From Gallionella sp. (lineage in GTDB: Bacteria; Pseudomonadota; Gammaproteobacteria; Burkholderiales; Gallionellaceae): a stretch of 64,000 bases of DNA. The stretch spans positions 764,326 to 828,325 of the forward strand of contig JAQVVH010000001.1 of the NCBI GenBank assembly GCA_028699065.1, given 5' to 3'. Under the pieces are notes generated by a model. That model saw only the letters and a list, made by a program, of their open reading frames with translations. It did no database searches and was not told where the DNA came from. This document shows, in pieces, positions 27,842-37,427 of the stretch. A program made the position numbers and the translations under genes. Position 1 is the stretch's first letter. Each line of letters opens with the position of its first letter.

Positions 27842-28480
27842 TCAGGCGGGGGCGGCCCTTTTGCGCAACACGATGGCGCGGAACCAGCCGCCGGCCAGTG
27901 CAGGGCCGTCGCTCATAACTTCAAGTTCCGGCACCTTGGCCAGTTCCGTTTCGAAGACCACATCCATGCGCGTCGCCAAACGGCGCACCAGCGGATTGAA
28001 TAAACGGCGCAGCGGTGCCACTTTTCCCGGGCGCAGGAATTTGTCGAAAATCAGAATCGTGCCACCCGGACGCAGCACCCGCGCCGCCTCGGCCAAACAG
28101 GCACCCGGCGCCGGCACAACAGCCGTGATCAGGTGCAACACAACGCAGTCATACGCCTCCCCGGCGAACGGCAGATCCATACTATCGCCCAGCACGAAAT
28201 CCGCATCCAGCGCCTTGCCACGTGCCACCGCGCGACGCAGCATGGCCGGGTTGAAATCCAGCGCCGTGTAATGATGGTGTGGCGGCAACAGTGGCAAATC
28301 CAGCCCCGTACCAACGCCGCTCAGCAGCACGCGTCCGGGAATGTCGGGCAGCAGCCGCAGGGAACGTTGTCGCGCCTTGCGCATCGGCCACTCGATAAGC
28401 GCGTCGTATATCGGCGCAATCAGGGTGTAGCTGAAACGCAGCAGGACATTGGTTCGCCAGGGTTGTACGGGTGCATTCAT
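27842..28480 (-). CDS. SAM-dependent class I methyltransferase
   Basis: A 212-residue Rossmann methyltransferase resembling UbiE/phosphatidylethanolamine methylase relatives. Motif I is slightly unusual (LLSGVGTGLDLPLL), motif II is TALDFNPAML, and the post-motifs DSMDLPFAGEAYDCVVL and VLRPGGTILIFDKF are clear. The substrate is unknown. The gene stands alone between convergent and divergent neighbours. Confidence 0.82.
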   Translation of the reverse strand: MNAPVQPWRTNVLLRFSYTLIAPIYDALIEWPMRKARQRSLRLLPDIPGRVLLSGVGTGLDLPLLPPHHHYTALDFNPAMLRRAVARGKALDADFVLGDSMDLPFAGEAYDCVVLHLITAVVPAPGACLAEAARVLRPGGTILIFDKFLRPGKVAPLRRLFNPLVRRLATRMDVVFETELAKVPELEVMSDGPALAGGWFRAIVLRKRAAPA

Positions 28481-28555
28481 GCGCGCAGTTTAGTGGAAAT
28501 TTTGCCTTGCCGGATATAGAGTACCGCCACTTCCCCACCCACCCGGATCCCGGTT

Positions 28556-30388
28556 ATGCCCCTAGACTGGCGTGATGGCCTGCCTTTTTCCCGCCATTTT
28601 GGCGATGTCTATTTTTCTGCCGACTCAGGTCTGGAAGAAACGCGGCATGTATTCCTGCGGGGCAACCGCTTGCCCGAACGTTTCGCCGCGCTATCACCCG
28701 ATGACTGTTTTACCCTCGGGGAAACCGGCTTCGGCACCGGCCTGAACTTTTTATGCGCGCGAGAATTGTTCGAACAGCTCGCGCCCGCCGGAACAACGCT
28801 GGATTTCTTGAGCGTCGAAAAATTCCCCCTGACCGATGATGATCTGCGTGCGGCGCTCGCCTTATGGCCGGCACTGCACACCTCGGCCGAACAACTGCTG
28901 CAAGTCTGGCGGCGGCGCGTGCCCGGCTGGAACCGCTGGTCTTTCGGGCGCGTGCGCCTCACGCTGCTGCTGTCCGACATTAGTGACGCCCTGCCTGAAG
29001 TGCAGGACGGAATTGTCGACGCCTGGTTTCTCGACGGATTTTCGCCCGCCAAAAATCCGGAAATGTGGCGTCCGGAAGTGCTCTCTGACCTCGCGCGCAT
29101 TTCGCGCAAGGGCGCAACCCTGGCCACTTACACCAGCGCGGGTTGGGTACGGCGCGGATTGGAGCAGGCCGGATTTGCGGTCGAGCGCGTGCCGGGATTT
29201 GGTCGCAAGCACGAGATGCTGCGCGGCAGTTTCGGACAGACACCGGATGTCCTCGCACCTACCCGCCGACCGCAAAACGCGTTAGTGATTGGCGGCGGGA
29301 TCGCCGGCTGTGCCGCAGCCCATGCGCTGACGCAACGCGGCATTCGGGTCACCTTGCTGGAAGCCGCCCCGCAGATCGCCAGTGCCGCCTCGGGCAACCC
29401 GCGCGGAATTTTGCATGCGCGCTTCAGCGCGGGCATGAATCCCCTGCACCAATTCGTGCTCGCCGCCTATGGTCACGCGCTCGCGTTACTCGACCGCGTC
29501 ATGCCCGTCGATGGCAAATTGCGGGATGAATGCGGCCTGCTGCAGATGGATTTTTCAGCTGCGGAACAACAGCGCATCGGACGACTCGCCGCACGCGACT
29601 GGCCCGAAACGCTCATGCAGTTTGTTGATGCGCATCAGGCCGGCATTCATGCCGGAATCACCCTGCGCCATGGCGGACTCTGGTTTCCCGGCGGCGGCTG
29701 GATTGTGCCGGCAGCTTTTTGCGCGCACCTGCTTTCGGCCGACGTCCGCCTCGCGCTGGCGCATACAGTTGAGGCGCTCACCCCGACGAAAGACGGCTGG
29801 TGCGCGAACGGCCACACGACTGCCGGACAGGATTGGCAGATGGAAGCCGATCTGGTTGTCGTCGCCAACGCGCAAGCCGCATTGCAACTCGCGCCGCTGT
29901 CCGCCCTGCCGCTGACTCCGGTGCGCGGACAAATCAGCCTGGTCCCGGCCACCAACGCCAGCCGGACGCTGCGCGGCATCATTTGCGGTGACGGCTACTG
30001 CACCCCCGCGCAAGACGAGCTGCATGTGCTGGGCGCCACGCACGCCTTCAATGACGAATCGCGGGAGGTGCGTCCTGAAGATCACCTCGCCAATCTGGCC
30101 GGAATTGAAGTCTTCGCACCCGAGCTACGCGCCGCGCTGGGAACACCGGACATCGCCCGTTTGGCAGGACGTGCAAGCATCCGCTGTTCCGCACCCGGGG
30201 CGATGCCATTCGTAGGAGAAATCCGGCCGGGATTGTATTGCAGCCTGGCACATGGCACCCGCGGCTTGCTGACCGCCGGGTTGGCGGGGGAAACCCTTGC
30301 AGCGCTGGCCTGCCGCGAATTGCTGCCGCTGCCGCAACCCGTCATCAGCGCCTTGTCACCGGACACCCGGCAAAAGCGGGGCGCCTAA
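28556..30388 (+). CDS. mnmC: Bifunctional tRNA mnm5s2U34 biosynthesis protein MnmC
   Basis: Performs the last two steps of mnm5s2U34 formation in tRNA. The N-terminal MnmC2 methyltransferase domain (residues 1 to ~230; ETGFGTGLNFL, DAWFLDGFSPAKNPEMW) is fused to an FAD-dependent MnmC1 oxidoreductase (VIGGGIAGCAAAHAL, ASGNPRGILHARFS, PVRGQISLVP, HGTRGLLTAGLAGE). The 610-residue length is normal. It overlaps the convergent rsuA-like gene by four bases. Confidence 0.95.
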   Translation: MPLDWRDGLPFSRHFGDVYFSADSGLEETRHVFLRGNRLPERFAALSPDDCFTLGETGFGTGLNFLCARELFEQLAPAGTTLDFLSVEKFPLTDDDLRAALALWPALHTSAEQLLQVWRRRVPGWNRWSFGRVRLTLLLSDISDALPEVQDGIVDAWFLDGFSPAKNPEMWRPEVLSDLARISRKGATLATYTSAGWVRRGLEQAGFAVERVPGFGRKHEMLRGSFGQTPDVLAPTRRPQNALVIGGGIAGCAAAHALTQRGIRVTLLEAAPQIASAASGNPRGILHARFSAGMNPLHQFVLAAYGHALALLDRVMPVDGKLRDECGLLQMDFSAAEQQRIGRLAARDWPETLMQFVDAHQAGIHAGITLRHGGLWFPGGGWIVPAAFCAHLLSADVRLALAHTVEALTPTKDGWCANGHTTAGQDWQMEADLVVVANAQAALQLAPLSALPLTPVRGQISLVPATNASRTLRGIICGDGYCTPAQDELHVLGATHAFNDESREVRPEDHLANLAGIEVFAPELRAALGTPDIARLAGRASIRCSAPGAMPFVGEIRPGLYCSLAHGTRGLLTAGLAGETLAALACRELLPLPQPVISALSPDTRQKRGA

Positions 30389-31107
30389 TTTTCTGCGGGG
30401 ACCAGCAAAGCCCGTTGCGCCTCGTCCAGATAACACCACGCTCCCGGCGCCAGATTCAACGCGCCGAGTTCCAGCCGACCGATGGCACTGCGAACCAACG
30501 CCGTGCAATGGTTGCCCGCGGCAGCCAACATACGTTTGACCTGATGATATTTGCCCTCGGCCAGGACGATTTCGAGCCGGAATTCGTCCAGCTGGCGACA
30601 ACTCACCGCGGCCAGCGGCGCCGGCTCATCGTGAAGCTGCACCCCGGCCAGCAAAGTGGCCACAAGTTGCGGGGTCACCGGCGCATGCGTCGCGGCCTGA
30701 TAGATTTTGGGCACATGATGTTTGGGAGAGGATTGCGCGTGAATGAAGGCGCCATCATCCGACAGCAGCAACAAACCCGTCGTATCGTGATCGAGCCGAC
30801 CGACGGGCTGCACATCGCGCAGCCGGAGCGTTTCCGGCAACAGGGTCAGGATGCCGGGGTGGTGGCTGGGCTTGCGCGAACACTCGTAATTCGCCGGCTT
30901 ATTCAGCGCGATGTAGACCTGCGGGCGATAGCAATGCGTCTCGCCGAAAACCGCAAAGTGCAAGCCATCCGTCTCATACTCGTCGCGCCAGTTGGTTGCG
31001 GGCAGACCATGAATTGTCACTTCGCCATCGGTCACCAGCTGGCGACACCACTTGCGCGCGCCGAAACCCTGCGATTGCAGTATCCGGTCCAGCGTCAATT
31101 TGGCCAT
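30385..31107 (-). CDS. rsuA: RsuA-family rRNA pseudouridine synthase
   Basis: An N-terminal S4 RNA-binding domain (LDRILQSQGFGARKWCRQLVTDGEV) precedes the RsuA catalytic core with the active-site aspartate in VGRLDHDTTGLLLLSDDG. A C-terminal KYHQVKRMLAAAGNH segment follows, a GxxHQVKRM-type motif shared by RsuA and RluB/E/F. The 240-residue size best fits RsuA (pseudouridine 516 of 16S rRNA). The start at 31107 is preferred over an in-frame ATG at 31146 that adds 13 unrelated residues. Confidence 0.85.
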   Translation of the reverse strand: MAKLTLDRILQSQGFGARKWCRQLVTDGEVTIHGLPATNWRDEYETDGLHFAVFGETHCYRPQVYIALNKPANYECSRKPSHHPGILTLLPETLRLRDVQPVGRLDHDTTGLLLLSDDGAFIHAQSSPKHHVPKIYQAATHAPVTPQLVATLLAGVQLHDEPAPLAAVSCRQLDEFRLEIVLAEGKYHQVKRMLAAAGNHCTALVRSAIGRLELGALNLAPGAWCYLDEAQRALLVPAEN

Positions 31108-31153
31108 AAAATCTCTTTCCCCATAAAAACTTGCACTTTTACCCACTCTATTC

Positions 31154-31182
31154 TTGACTAATTTACTGCGGGATTATCTAAT
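31154..31182 (+). promoter_or_regulatory. Sigma70-type promoter of the TusE-like gene
   Basis: TTGACT (31154-31159) is separated by 17 bp from TCTAAT (31177-31182). Five of six bases match consensus in each hexamer. It lies about 30 bp upstream of the start, with AAAGGAG just before the gene, so the gene appears to be a well-expressed single unit. Confidence 0.6.
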
Positions 31183-31211
31183 GGGCCCCTCAACTACCCA
31201 AAGGAGCCCTC

Positions 31212-31505
31212 ATGTCTTTACCCAACCGCGACGGCGACGGTTATCTCGTCGACATGAATGACTGGTCCCCGGAAATCGGCCGGGCCATGGCGGCAGCCGA
31301 TCAGTTCGAACTGGACGACCAAAAGTGGGACCACATTCTCAAAGCCCGCGAATATTACGAGGAATTCGGCAGCGTCCCGCCCATCCGCAAATTTGCCAAA
31401 CACATCGGCGAGGACCAGAAAGCCATGTTCGACCTGTGGATGACCGGCCCGATGAAGCCCATTACCAAATACGGCGGCATGCCCAAGCCCACCGGCTGCG
31501 TCTAA
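31212..31505 (+). CDS. tusE: TusE/DsrC-family sulfur-relay protein with a single C-terminal cysteine
   Basis: A 97-residue member of the TusE/DsrC/DsvC family with the GYLVDMNDWSPEIG start, a WDHILKAREYYEEFG helix and the flexible C-terminal arm ending KPTGCV. The penultimate cysteine (CysA) is present, but the second arm cysteine of DsrC proper (CysB, 11 residues upstream) is Thr. This single-Cys form is typical of TusE, which hands sulfur to tRNA 2-thiolation (MnmA), rather than DsrC. It lies near mnmC. It is one of three family members in the window. Confidence 0.85.
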   Translation: MSLPNRDGDGYLVDMNDWSPEIGRAMAAADQFELDDQKWDHILKAREYYEEFGSVPPIRKFAKHIGEDQKAMFDLWMTGPMKPITKYGGMPKPTGCV

Positions 31506-31514
31506 TCGCCGGCC

Positions 31515-32108
31515 TCAGGCGATGCGGCACGCCTCGTCGAATTCCAGGCGCGGACCGCGCGGAAATACGCCCGCCGGATCACCGTAACCCAGATTGCAGA
31601 TGAAATTGGAACGGATCGGCGTATCCGCAAAAAACGCCTGATCCATTGCGGCATTGTCGAATCCGGACATCGGGCCACAATCCAATCCCAGCGCGCGGGC
31701 CGCAATCATCAAATAGGCGCCTTGCAGCGTGCCGTTGCGGAACGCGCTGGTGAAGATCGCCTCGTCACCCTGAAACCAGTTGACCGCATCGGGCTGATGC
31801 GGAAACAGCTTGCCCAGCTTGTCGTAAAACTTCATGTCATAGCCGATGATGGCCGTCACCGGTGCGGCCATGGTCTTGGCGCGATTACTTTCCATCAGCG
31901 TCGGCATGAGTAATTCCTTGGCCGCTTTTGACTTGACGAATACCACGCGCGCCGGGCAACTGTTCACCGCCGTCGGCCCCATGCGAAACAGTTCATGCAG
32001 TCGATGCAACAGCGCGTCCGGAACATCGCGGGGTTGCCAGGCATTGTGCGTGCGCGCCTCCAGAAAAAGTTGGTCGAGCGCGGCTTGATTCAGTGGCAAA
32101 TGAGACAT
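31515..32108 (-). CDS. Nitroreductase family protein, RutE/HadB-like
   Basis: An FMN-dependent NAD(P)H reductase of the nitroreductase superfamily, 197 residues. [31 protein letters not shown] and [10 protein letters not shown] are typical of the RutE/YdfN group (malonic semialdehyde reductase-like). The rut operon itself is absent, so the physiological substrate is unknown. The start at 32108 is chosen; the frame upstream overlaps the ylqF end. It is 40 bp downstream of ylqF on the same strand. Confidence 0.87.
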   Translation of the reverse strand: MSHLPLNQAALDQLFLEARTHNAWQPRDVPDALLHRLHELFRMGPTAVNSCPARVVFVKSKAAKELLMPTLMESNRAKTMAAPVTAIIGYDMKFYDKLGKLFPHQPDAVNWFQGDEAIFTSAFRNGTLQGAYLMIAARALGLDCGPMSGFDNAAMDQAFFADTPIRSNFICNLGYGDPAGVFPRGPRLEFDEACRIA

Positions 32109-32148
32109 GGCACCCCTCTCCTTGTTTTGATATTGAACGAAATTCCGT

Positions 32149-33039
32149 TTATTCCACTTCGCTGGCAGCCGGATCATCGGCGGGCGCCCGCAGCATTGCG
32201 GCACGGGTTTCCGGCGTCTCCAGGCTGATGCGGCCCAGCACGCCATCGCGGTAATCCTGCAACAGGGTAAGTGCCGCCTTTTCCAGATCGAACGATCCGC
32301 CCTTAAGCAGGAAGCCGCGCTTGCGCGCAATCGCCGCAATCGTCGCCGGCCCATCCAGCCCCGTCATCGCCTGTTTGTAGCGCGCGGCCAGAAAATCCGG
32401 ATAGCGCTGCAACAATATCTCGGCCAGAAACGCGGCCACCTCTTCGTCGATCACGGCATTGCGACCGATCGCATGGCTGGCCGCCAGCATCAGCCCGTCG
32501 CTATCGTGTTCGATTTTCGGCCACATCATGCCCGGGGTATCGATCAGCGTCATCTGGTCGTCGAGATCGAGCCGCTGCTGGCTTTTAGTCACGGCGGGTT
32601 CGTCGCCCACATTCGCAACGCGGCGTTTCAGCAAGGCATTCATCAGCGTTGATTTGCCCACGTTGGGGATGCCCATAATCATCATGCGCAGCGGCTTGAG
32701 CGGGGAATCGCGATGCGGCGCAAGCGGCCGGCACAAACCGGGAATCCGGGCAACATCGGCGGACTTCTTGCACGACAGCGCGACCGCCTTTACCCCCTTC
32801 TGCCCGGCGTAATAATCCAGCCAGGCCCGCGTAGCCACGGGATCGGCGAGATCGGCCTTGTTCAAAATTTTCAGGCACGGGCGCTGCCGATGCTCGCGCA
32901 GCTCGCGGATCATGGGGTTACTGCTGGCCTCGGGTAGACGCGCATCCACCACCTCGATAACGAGATCGGCACGCTCCAGCGTCTCGGCCGCTTTCTTGCG
33001 TGCCGCCGCCATGTGACCGGGAAACCACTGAATGCTCAT
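32149..33039 (-). CDS. ylqF: Ribosome biogenesis GTPase YlqF/RbgA
   Basis: A circularly permuted GTPase that helps late 50S assembly. The G motifs occur in permuted order: G4 LNKADL, then G1 [12 protein letters not shown], then G3 DTPGMMWP. The N-terminal [13 protein letters not shown] is the family start. The C-terminal ANTAR-like helical domain follows ([27 protein letters not shown]). The 296-residue length is normal. Confidence 0.93.
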   Translation of the reverse strand: MSIQWFPGHMAAARKKAAETLERADLVIEVVDARLPEASSNPMIRELREHRQRPCLKILNKADLADPVATRAWLDYYAGQKGVKAVALSCKKSADVARIPGLCRPLAPHRDSPLKPLRMMIMGIPNVGKSTLMNALLKRRVANVGDEPAVTKSQQRLDLDDQMTLIDTPGMMWPKIEHDSDGLMLAASHAIGRNAVIDEEVAAFLAEILLQRYPDFLAARYKQAMTGLDGPATIAAIARKRGFLLKGGSFDLEKAALTLLQDYRDGVLGRISLETPETRAAMLRAPADDPAASEVE

Positions 33040-33069
33040 TGAAGTCGTCCTGAATTTGCAGCGCGCATT

Positions 33070-33462
33070 CTACTTGCCCGCCGCCGGAAATTCGCCATCC
33101 ACGTAATACCAGCGTCCCGCCTCCCGCACAAACCGGCTGATCTCGTGCAAACGGTAAGCCCGGCCGCCCACCTTGTAGCGGGCCACAAATTCCACTTCGG
33201 CGGACTCATCGCTTTGCGGGGAATGGCGTTTCACTGCCAGCCCCAGCCAGCGCGCTTGATCGTCAATCAGGTTCAATGCGGCCGGGCGTGTCGACGGATG
33301 CCAGGTCGCCAGCAGGTAAGGTTCCAGCTTCATCACATAAGCGCTGTAGCGGGATCGCATCAGCTGCGCGGCATCCGGCGCGGGTTGACCCGAATGCCAG
33401 GGTAGACAGCAACTGGCGTAATCGGCGCCGCCGCAGGGACAGGGATGGGATTTTGCAGACAT
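33070..33462 (-). CDS. YchJ-family protein with N-terminal SEC-C-like zinc motif
   Basis: A 130-residue protein with the N-terminal zinc signature [13 protein letters not shown] and a following NTF2-like core ([30 protein letters not shown]). This matches the YchJ/UPF0225 family, of unknown function. It is divergent from hemA and upstream of ylqF on the same strand. Confidence 0.88.
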   Translation of the reverse strand: MSAKSHPCPCGGADYASCCLPWHSGQPAPDAAQLMRSRYSAYVMKLEPYLLATWHPSTRPAALNLIDDQARWLGLAVKRHSPQSDESAEVEFVARYKVGGRAYRLHEISRFVREAGRWYYVDGEFPAAGK

Positions 33463-33496
33463 GCCGCATTCTATCCGACCGCGCCGCCGGATGGCA

Positions 33497-33520
33497 TTGA
33501 CGGTCTGTTGCGACTATAAT
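33497..33520 (+). promoter_or_regulatory. Possible hemA promoter
   Basis: A perfect TATAAT at 33515-33520 lies 30 bp before the hemA ATG. A TTGACG at 33497-33502 is only 12 bp upstream, short of the usual 16-18 bp, so the -35 assignment is doubtful while the -10 is good. Confidence 0.4.
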
Positions 33521-33550
33521 TCGCCTCCGTTTCAGCCCGGCCCATTGTCA

Positions 33551-34804
33551 ATGCATCTGTTCGCTTTCGGCATCAACCATCAAACAGCCCCGCTCGCCGT
33601 GCGCGAGCAGGTCGCGTTTAACGCGGACGGAATGGAAAATGCCCTGCGCGATCTGGTGGAAAATGGCGCCGCGAAAGAAGCCACGATCCTGTCCACCTGC
33701 AACCGCACGGAATTGTATTGCAATGCCGCACAGCCCGATCTCGCGATTGACTGGATGGCGCAATATCACCAGCTGCCGCGCACGGAAATTGAGCCTTACC
33801 TTTACATGCTGTCGCGCGAACAAGCCGTGAAGCATTCTTTCCGGGTCGCGAGCGGACTGGATTCCATGGTGCTCGGCGAGCCGCAGATTCTGGGCCAGAT
33901 GAAGCAGGCCGTACGCCAGGCCGAACAGGCCGGCACGCTGGGTTTTCTGTTGCACAAATTGTTCCAGCACACCTTCTCCGTCGCGAAAGACGTGCGTACG
34001 CAAACCGAAATCGGCGCCAATCTGGTCTCAATGGCCGCCGCCGCGGTGAAGCTGTCCGAACGGATTTTCCCCAGCATCGCCGAACAGAACGTACTGTTCA
34101 TCGGCGCTGGCGAGATGATCGAACTAAATGCCGTGCATTTTGCGGCGCGCAATCCCAAGCGCATCACGGTGGCCAACCGTACACTGGAACGCGCCCAGAC
34201 GCTGGCGCGCCGAATTAACGGCCACGCCATCACGCTGACCGACCTGCCCGAACAACTCGCGCAGCACGACATCATCGTTACCTGTACGGCCAGCCAGTTG
34301 CCCATCCTCGGCAAAGGCATCATCGAGCGTGCGCTCAAGGCCCGTAAACATCGCCCCATGTTTATCGTTGATCTGGCCGTTCCGCGCGATGTCGAGAAGG
34401 AAGTCGCCGAGCTGGACGACGTGTTCCTGTACACCGTGGACGACATTGCGGACGTGGTGAAAGACGGGCTCGACGCCCGCCAGAGCGCGGTGAAGGAAGC
34501 CGAAGTCATCATCGATTCCGGCGTATCGGATTTTGTGCACTGGATGGAATCGCGCGAAGTCGTGCCCACCATCCGCGCGCTGCGCGACCACGCCGAACGC
34601 AGCCGCCGCCATGAAATGGAAAAAGCGCTGCGGCTGCTGGCCAAGGGTGAAAGCCCGGAGAAAGTGCTGGAAATGATGAGCAGCGGCCTGACCAACAAGT
34701 TTTTGCACGCCCCCACACATACGCTGAATCATGTTCACGGCGAAGAGCGCGATCTGTTCCTTGACGTCGTGCATCGCCTGCATCATCTGCAGCCCGAAGA
34801 ATGA
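33551..34804 (+). CDS. hemA: Glutamyl-tRNA reductase
   Basis: Reduces glutamyl-tRNA(Glu) to glutamate-1-semialdehyde, the committed step of C5 tetrapyrrole synthesis. The catalytic cysteine sits in STCNRTELY (Cys50), [15 protein letters not shown] is the substrate loop, and [14 protein letters not shown] begins the NADPH domain. A C-terminal dimerisation helix follows. The ATG at 33551 is used; the longer frame is unrelated. It overlaps prfA by four bases (ATGA), the conserved hemA-prfA-prmC order. Siroheme for DsrAB and heme for DsrJ and DsrM draw on this pathway. Confidence 0.96.
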   Translation: MHLFAFGINHQTAPLAVREQVAFNADGMENALRDLVENGAAKEATILSTCNRTELYCNAAQPDLAIDWMAQYHQLPRTEIEPYLYMLSREQAVKHSFRVASGLDSMVLGEPQILGQMKQAVRQAEQAGTLGFLLHKLFQHTFSVAKDVRTQTEIGANLVSMAAAAVKLSERIFPSIAEQNVLFIGAGEMIELNAVHFAARNPKRITVANRTLERAQTLARRINGHAITLTDLPEQLAQHDIIVTCTASQLPILGKGIIERALKARKHRPMFIVDLAVPRDVEKEVAELDDVFLYTVDDIADVVKDGLDARQSAVKEAEVIIDSGVSDFVHWMESREVVPTIRALRDHAERSRRHEMEKALRLLAKGESPEKVLEMMSSGLTNKFLHAPTHTLNHVHGEERDLFLDVVHRLHHLQPEE

Positions 34805-35886
34805 AACCGAATATTGCTGCCCGTCTCGCCCGGCTGGGCGAACGCCTGCATGAGGTCGACCAGCTACTGAGCAGCGAGGAAGCTACGCGGGACATGGAGG
34901 CCTTCCGCCGGTTGAGCCGCGAGCGCGCCGAACTCGAACCCGTGGTCAGCCTGTACCAAGCCTACCGAACCTGCGAAGCGGATATCGCCACGGCGCGGGA
35001 AATGGCCGACGATCCCGACATGCGCGAATTTGCCGATGCCGAAATCGAACAGGGCGAAGCACGTCTCGCCGAGCTGGATCGCGAACTCGAAATTCAGCTG
35101 CTGCCGAAAGATCCCAACGACGAACGCAACGTCATCCTCGAAGTGCGCGCCGGCACCGGTGGCGACGAAGCCGCGCTGTTTTCGGGCGACTTGTTCCGCA
35201 TGTACACCCGCTTTGCCGAACGCAAGCGCTGGCAGGTCGAAATCATTTCCGAAAGCCCCGGCGAAGTCGGCGGCTACAAGGAAGTCATCGCCCGCATCGT
35301 CGGCCAGGGGGCCTATTCGGTACTCAAGTTTGAATCCGGCGCACACCGCGTGCAGCGCGTGCCCACCACCGAAACCCAGGGACGCGTCCACACCTCGGCC
35401 TGCACCGTCGCCATCCTGCCGGAAGCGGATGAAGTCGGCGAAGTTGAACTGAATCCCGCCGACCTGCGCATCGACACCTTTCGTGCCAGCGGTGCGGGCG
35501 GCCAGCACATCAACAAAACCGACTCGGCCGTGCGTATCACCCACCTGCCGACCGGGACAGTGGTGGAATGCCAAGATGGGCGCTCGCAACACCAAAACAA
35601 GGCGCAGGCCATGCGCGTACTGGCCGCCCGCATCAAGGACAAGGAAGAACAGGCAGCGCACAGCAAGCTTGCCGCCGAACGCAAATCGCTGGTCGGCAGC
35701 GGCGACCGCTCCGAGCGCATCCGCACCTACAATTTCCCGCAGGGCCGCGTCACCGACCACCGCATCAACCTCACGCTCTACAAGATGGACGCCATCATGG
35801 ACGGCGACATCGCCGAACTCACCGGCGCGCTCATGGCCGAACATCAGGCCGATCAACTCGCCGCAATGGCCGAGGAAACGCTCTGA
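34801..35886 (+). CDS. prfA: Peptide chain release factor 1
   Basis: Recognises UAA and UAG stop codons and triggers peptide release. The GGQ catalytic loop is in [16 protein letters not shown], and [18 protein letters not shown] contains the codon-recognition region. The 361-residue length is normal. It is coupled to hemA by ATGA and followed closely by prmC, which methylates its GGQ glutamine. Confidence 0.97.
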   Translation: MKPNIAARLARLGERLHEVDQLLSSEEATRDMEAFRRLSRERAELEPVVSLYQAYRTCEADIATAREMADDPDMREFADAEIEQGEARLAELDRELEIQLLPKDPNDERNVILEVRAGTGGDEAALFSGDLFRMYTRFAERKRWQVEIISESPGEVGGYKEVIARIVGQGAYSVLKFESGAHRVQRVPTTETQGRVHTSACTVAILPEADEVGEVELNPADLRIDTFRASGAGGQHINKTDSAVRITHLPTGTVVECQDGRSQHQNKAQAMRVLAARIKDKEEQAAHSKLAAERKSLVGSGDRSERIRTYNFPQGRVTDHRINLTLYKMDAIMDGDIAELTGALMAEHQADQLAAMAEETL

Positions 35887-35894
35887 TCAGCGGC

Positions 35895-36767
35895 GTGGCT
35901 TACCGCATCCAATCCCTGCTCACGCAAGACAAAAGCGCACTGGAATCGGCGCTCGCCCTCGATGGCACGACCGCTCGTCTTGAAGTCCGGATGCTGTTGC
36001 AACAGGTCTTGCAAGTCTCGCATGCGTTTCTGATCGCGCATCCCGACACCGAGTTGAATGCAGAACAACGTGCTGTTTATACCGCGCTGCTCGAACGCCG
36101 TCTGGCCGGAGAACCGCTCGCTTACATTCTGGGTAAACGCGAATTCTTCGGATTGAATTTCATCGTCTCCCCGGCCACCCTGATTCCACGCCCCGACACC
36201 GAATTGCTCGTCACCGAAGCGCTGCAACGCCTGCCGGCACAAAGCACCGCACAAACACAGGTGCTCGATCTCGGCACCGGCAGCGGCGCGATTGCCTTAT
36301 CCCTCGCCCACACCCGACCCGACCTCGCCGTAACCGCCGTGGATGCCTCCCCCGCCGCACTTGAAATTGCCAAAGAAAACGCCGCGCGGCTGCATTGCAA
36401 CCATGTGCGCCTGCTACAGAGTGACTGGTTCTCGGCCCTGAACCATGCCCAATTCGACCTGATAGTTTCCAATCCGCCCTACATCGCCGAAGCCGACGCC
36501 CACCTGCAACAGGGCGACCTGCGCTTCGAACCGCGCAGCGCCCTGGCGGCGGGTGAAGACGGTATGGACGATTTGCGCCACCTCATCGCAAACGCCCGAA
36601 CACACCTGCGCCCGGGCGGCTGGCTGTTGCTGGAACATGGCTACGATCAGGCGCCGCGTGTGCGCGAGTTGCTGGCGAAAGCCGGTTACACCGACATTTA
36701 TTCCGCCCGGGATTTAAGTGGCATCGAACGGGTTAGCGGGGGACGCCTGCTGGCTGGCAAAGTTTGA
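35895..36767 (+). CDS. prmC: Release factor glutamine methyltransferase
   Basis: Methylates the GGQ glutamine of RF1 and RF2. The SAM motif VLDLGTGSGAIALSL and the catalytic NPPY (VSNPPYIAEAD) are present, after an N-terminal helical RF-binding domain. No ATG is available at the expected place. The GTG at 35895, 8 bp after the prfA stop, gives 290 residues starting AYRIQSLL, the family start. The longer open frame upstream lies over prfA and is spurious. Confidence 0.93.
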   Translation: MAYRIQSLLTQDKSALESALALDGTTARLEVRMLLQQVLQVSHAFLIAHPDTELNAEQRAVYTALLERRLAGEPLAYILGKREFFGLNFIVSPATLIPRPDTELLVTEALQRLPAQSTAQTQVLDLGTGSGAIALSLAHTRPDLAVTAVDASPAALEIAKENAARLHCNHVRLLQSDWFSALNHAQFDLIVSNPPYIAEADAHLQQGDLRFEPRSALAAGEDGMDDLRHLIANARTHLRPGGWLLLEHGYDQAPRVRELLAKAGYTDIYSARDLSGIERVSGGRLLAGKV

Positions 36768-36952
36768 CGGCCATGTCTATTAGCCTCCCGCCACAAGGCG
36801 TGCCGAGAACCCTTGAGCAGCTTGACAGCCAAGGCGAGTCTGCACCTCCACGTTCTCGCTTGAAGTGGCTTGTGCTTCCAACCCCATGGTGTGGCTGACT
36901 ACCCATCTGCTGACGTGCCAGGCTCGACTTCCTGCTGCAATGCCTCAGACTG
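36768..36952. other. Non-coding stretch between prmC and the CRISPR remnant
   Basis: I see no supportable gene in these 185 bp. The only open frame (minus strand) is low-complexity, basic and runs into the first CRISPR repeat. The base composition is less GC-rich than prmC. It lies at the trailer side of the repeats and may be debris of a larger lost locus. Confidence 0.4.
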
Positions 36953-37103
36953 GGGCCTATCCCCGCGATCGCGGGGGAAACTGACCTCGCCCGTATGGAA
37001 GAGCGCATGATTAGGGCCTATCCCCGCGATCGCGGGGGAAACTGACCTCGCCCGTATGGAAGAGCGCATGATTAGGGCCTATCCCCGCGATCGCGGGGGA
37101 AAC
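36953..37103 (-). CRISPR. Three-repeat type I-E-like CRISPR remnant with two identical spacers
   Basis: Three perfect 29-bp repeats lie at 36953-36981, 37014-37042 and 37075-37103. On the minus strand they begin GTTTCCCCCGCGATC and end GGGGATAGGCCC, with an inverted-repeat core CCCCGCGATCGCGGGG. This is the length and form of type I-E repeats. The two 32-bp spacers (36982-37013 and 37043-37074) are identical in sequence. By analogy to E. coli the array would be read on the minus strand, but the leader side (beyond 37103) is protein-coding. No cas gene is adjacent. Confidence 0.85.
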
Positions 37104-37376
37104 GCGGTGCGCTTTTCCACCAAAATCCCGAATGAACATCCCGGGCACCACGGGATACACCAGACGATAGATGCCTCGCCCCTTTTCTTGGGTGGCCAGT
37201 TTCTTCGGAAATGCCGTCGGGATGTCTGTGCCGGGTATCGTTTCGTAATAGACATACTTACCCTGATCCCGCATCAGCACGAAGTCGTCGTTGTATCTGA
37301 CAGGGGATTGCTGGGGTGTACCGATGCTGCTGAAAACGCCCCATCCCAAGCATGCTGCCAAGAGTACTTTTTGCAT
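37011..37376 (-). CDS. Exported small protein whose C-terminus is encoded by CRISPR repeats
   Basis: A 121-residue frame with an N-terminal signal peptide (MQKVLLAACLGWGVFSSIG). An unfamiliar mature part follows (RYNDDFVLMRDQGKYVYYETIPG, GRGIYRLVYPVVPGMFIRDFGG). At about residue 91 the frame enters the CRISPR repeat (VSPAIAGIGP), crosses a spacer and ends in the next repeat. The native C-terminus is therefore probably lost. The gene may be a truncated pseudogene or a short protein with an extra tail. A candidate promoter (TTGCCT-N18-TTTAAT) and an operator-like palindrome lie upstream. Confidence 0.6.
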   Translation of the reverse strand: MQKVLLAACLGWGVFSSIGTPQQSPVRYNDDFVLMRDQGKYVYYETIPGTDIPTAFPKKLATQEKGRGIYRLVYPVVPGMFIRDFGGKAHRVSPAIAGIGPNHALFHTGEVSFPRDRGDRP

Positions 37377-37427
37377 GACTACTGCCCCACTCGTTCATTA
37401 AAGTGGTTGCAGTCTAGCCAAGGCAAG

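Noticed and set aside
36733..37008. 91-codon minus-strand frame between prmC and the CRISPR remnant
   Set aside because: It is basic and low-complexity, starts inside the first spacer, crosses the first repeat and ends inside prmC; no ribosome site.
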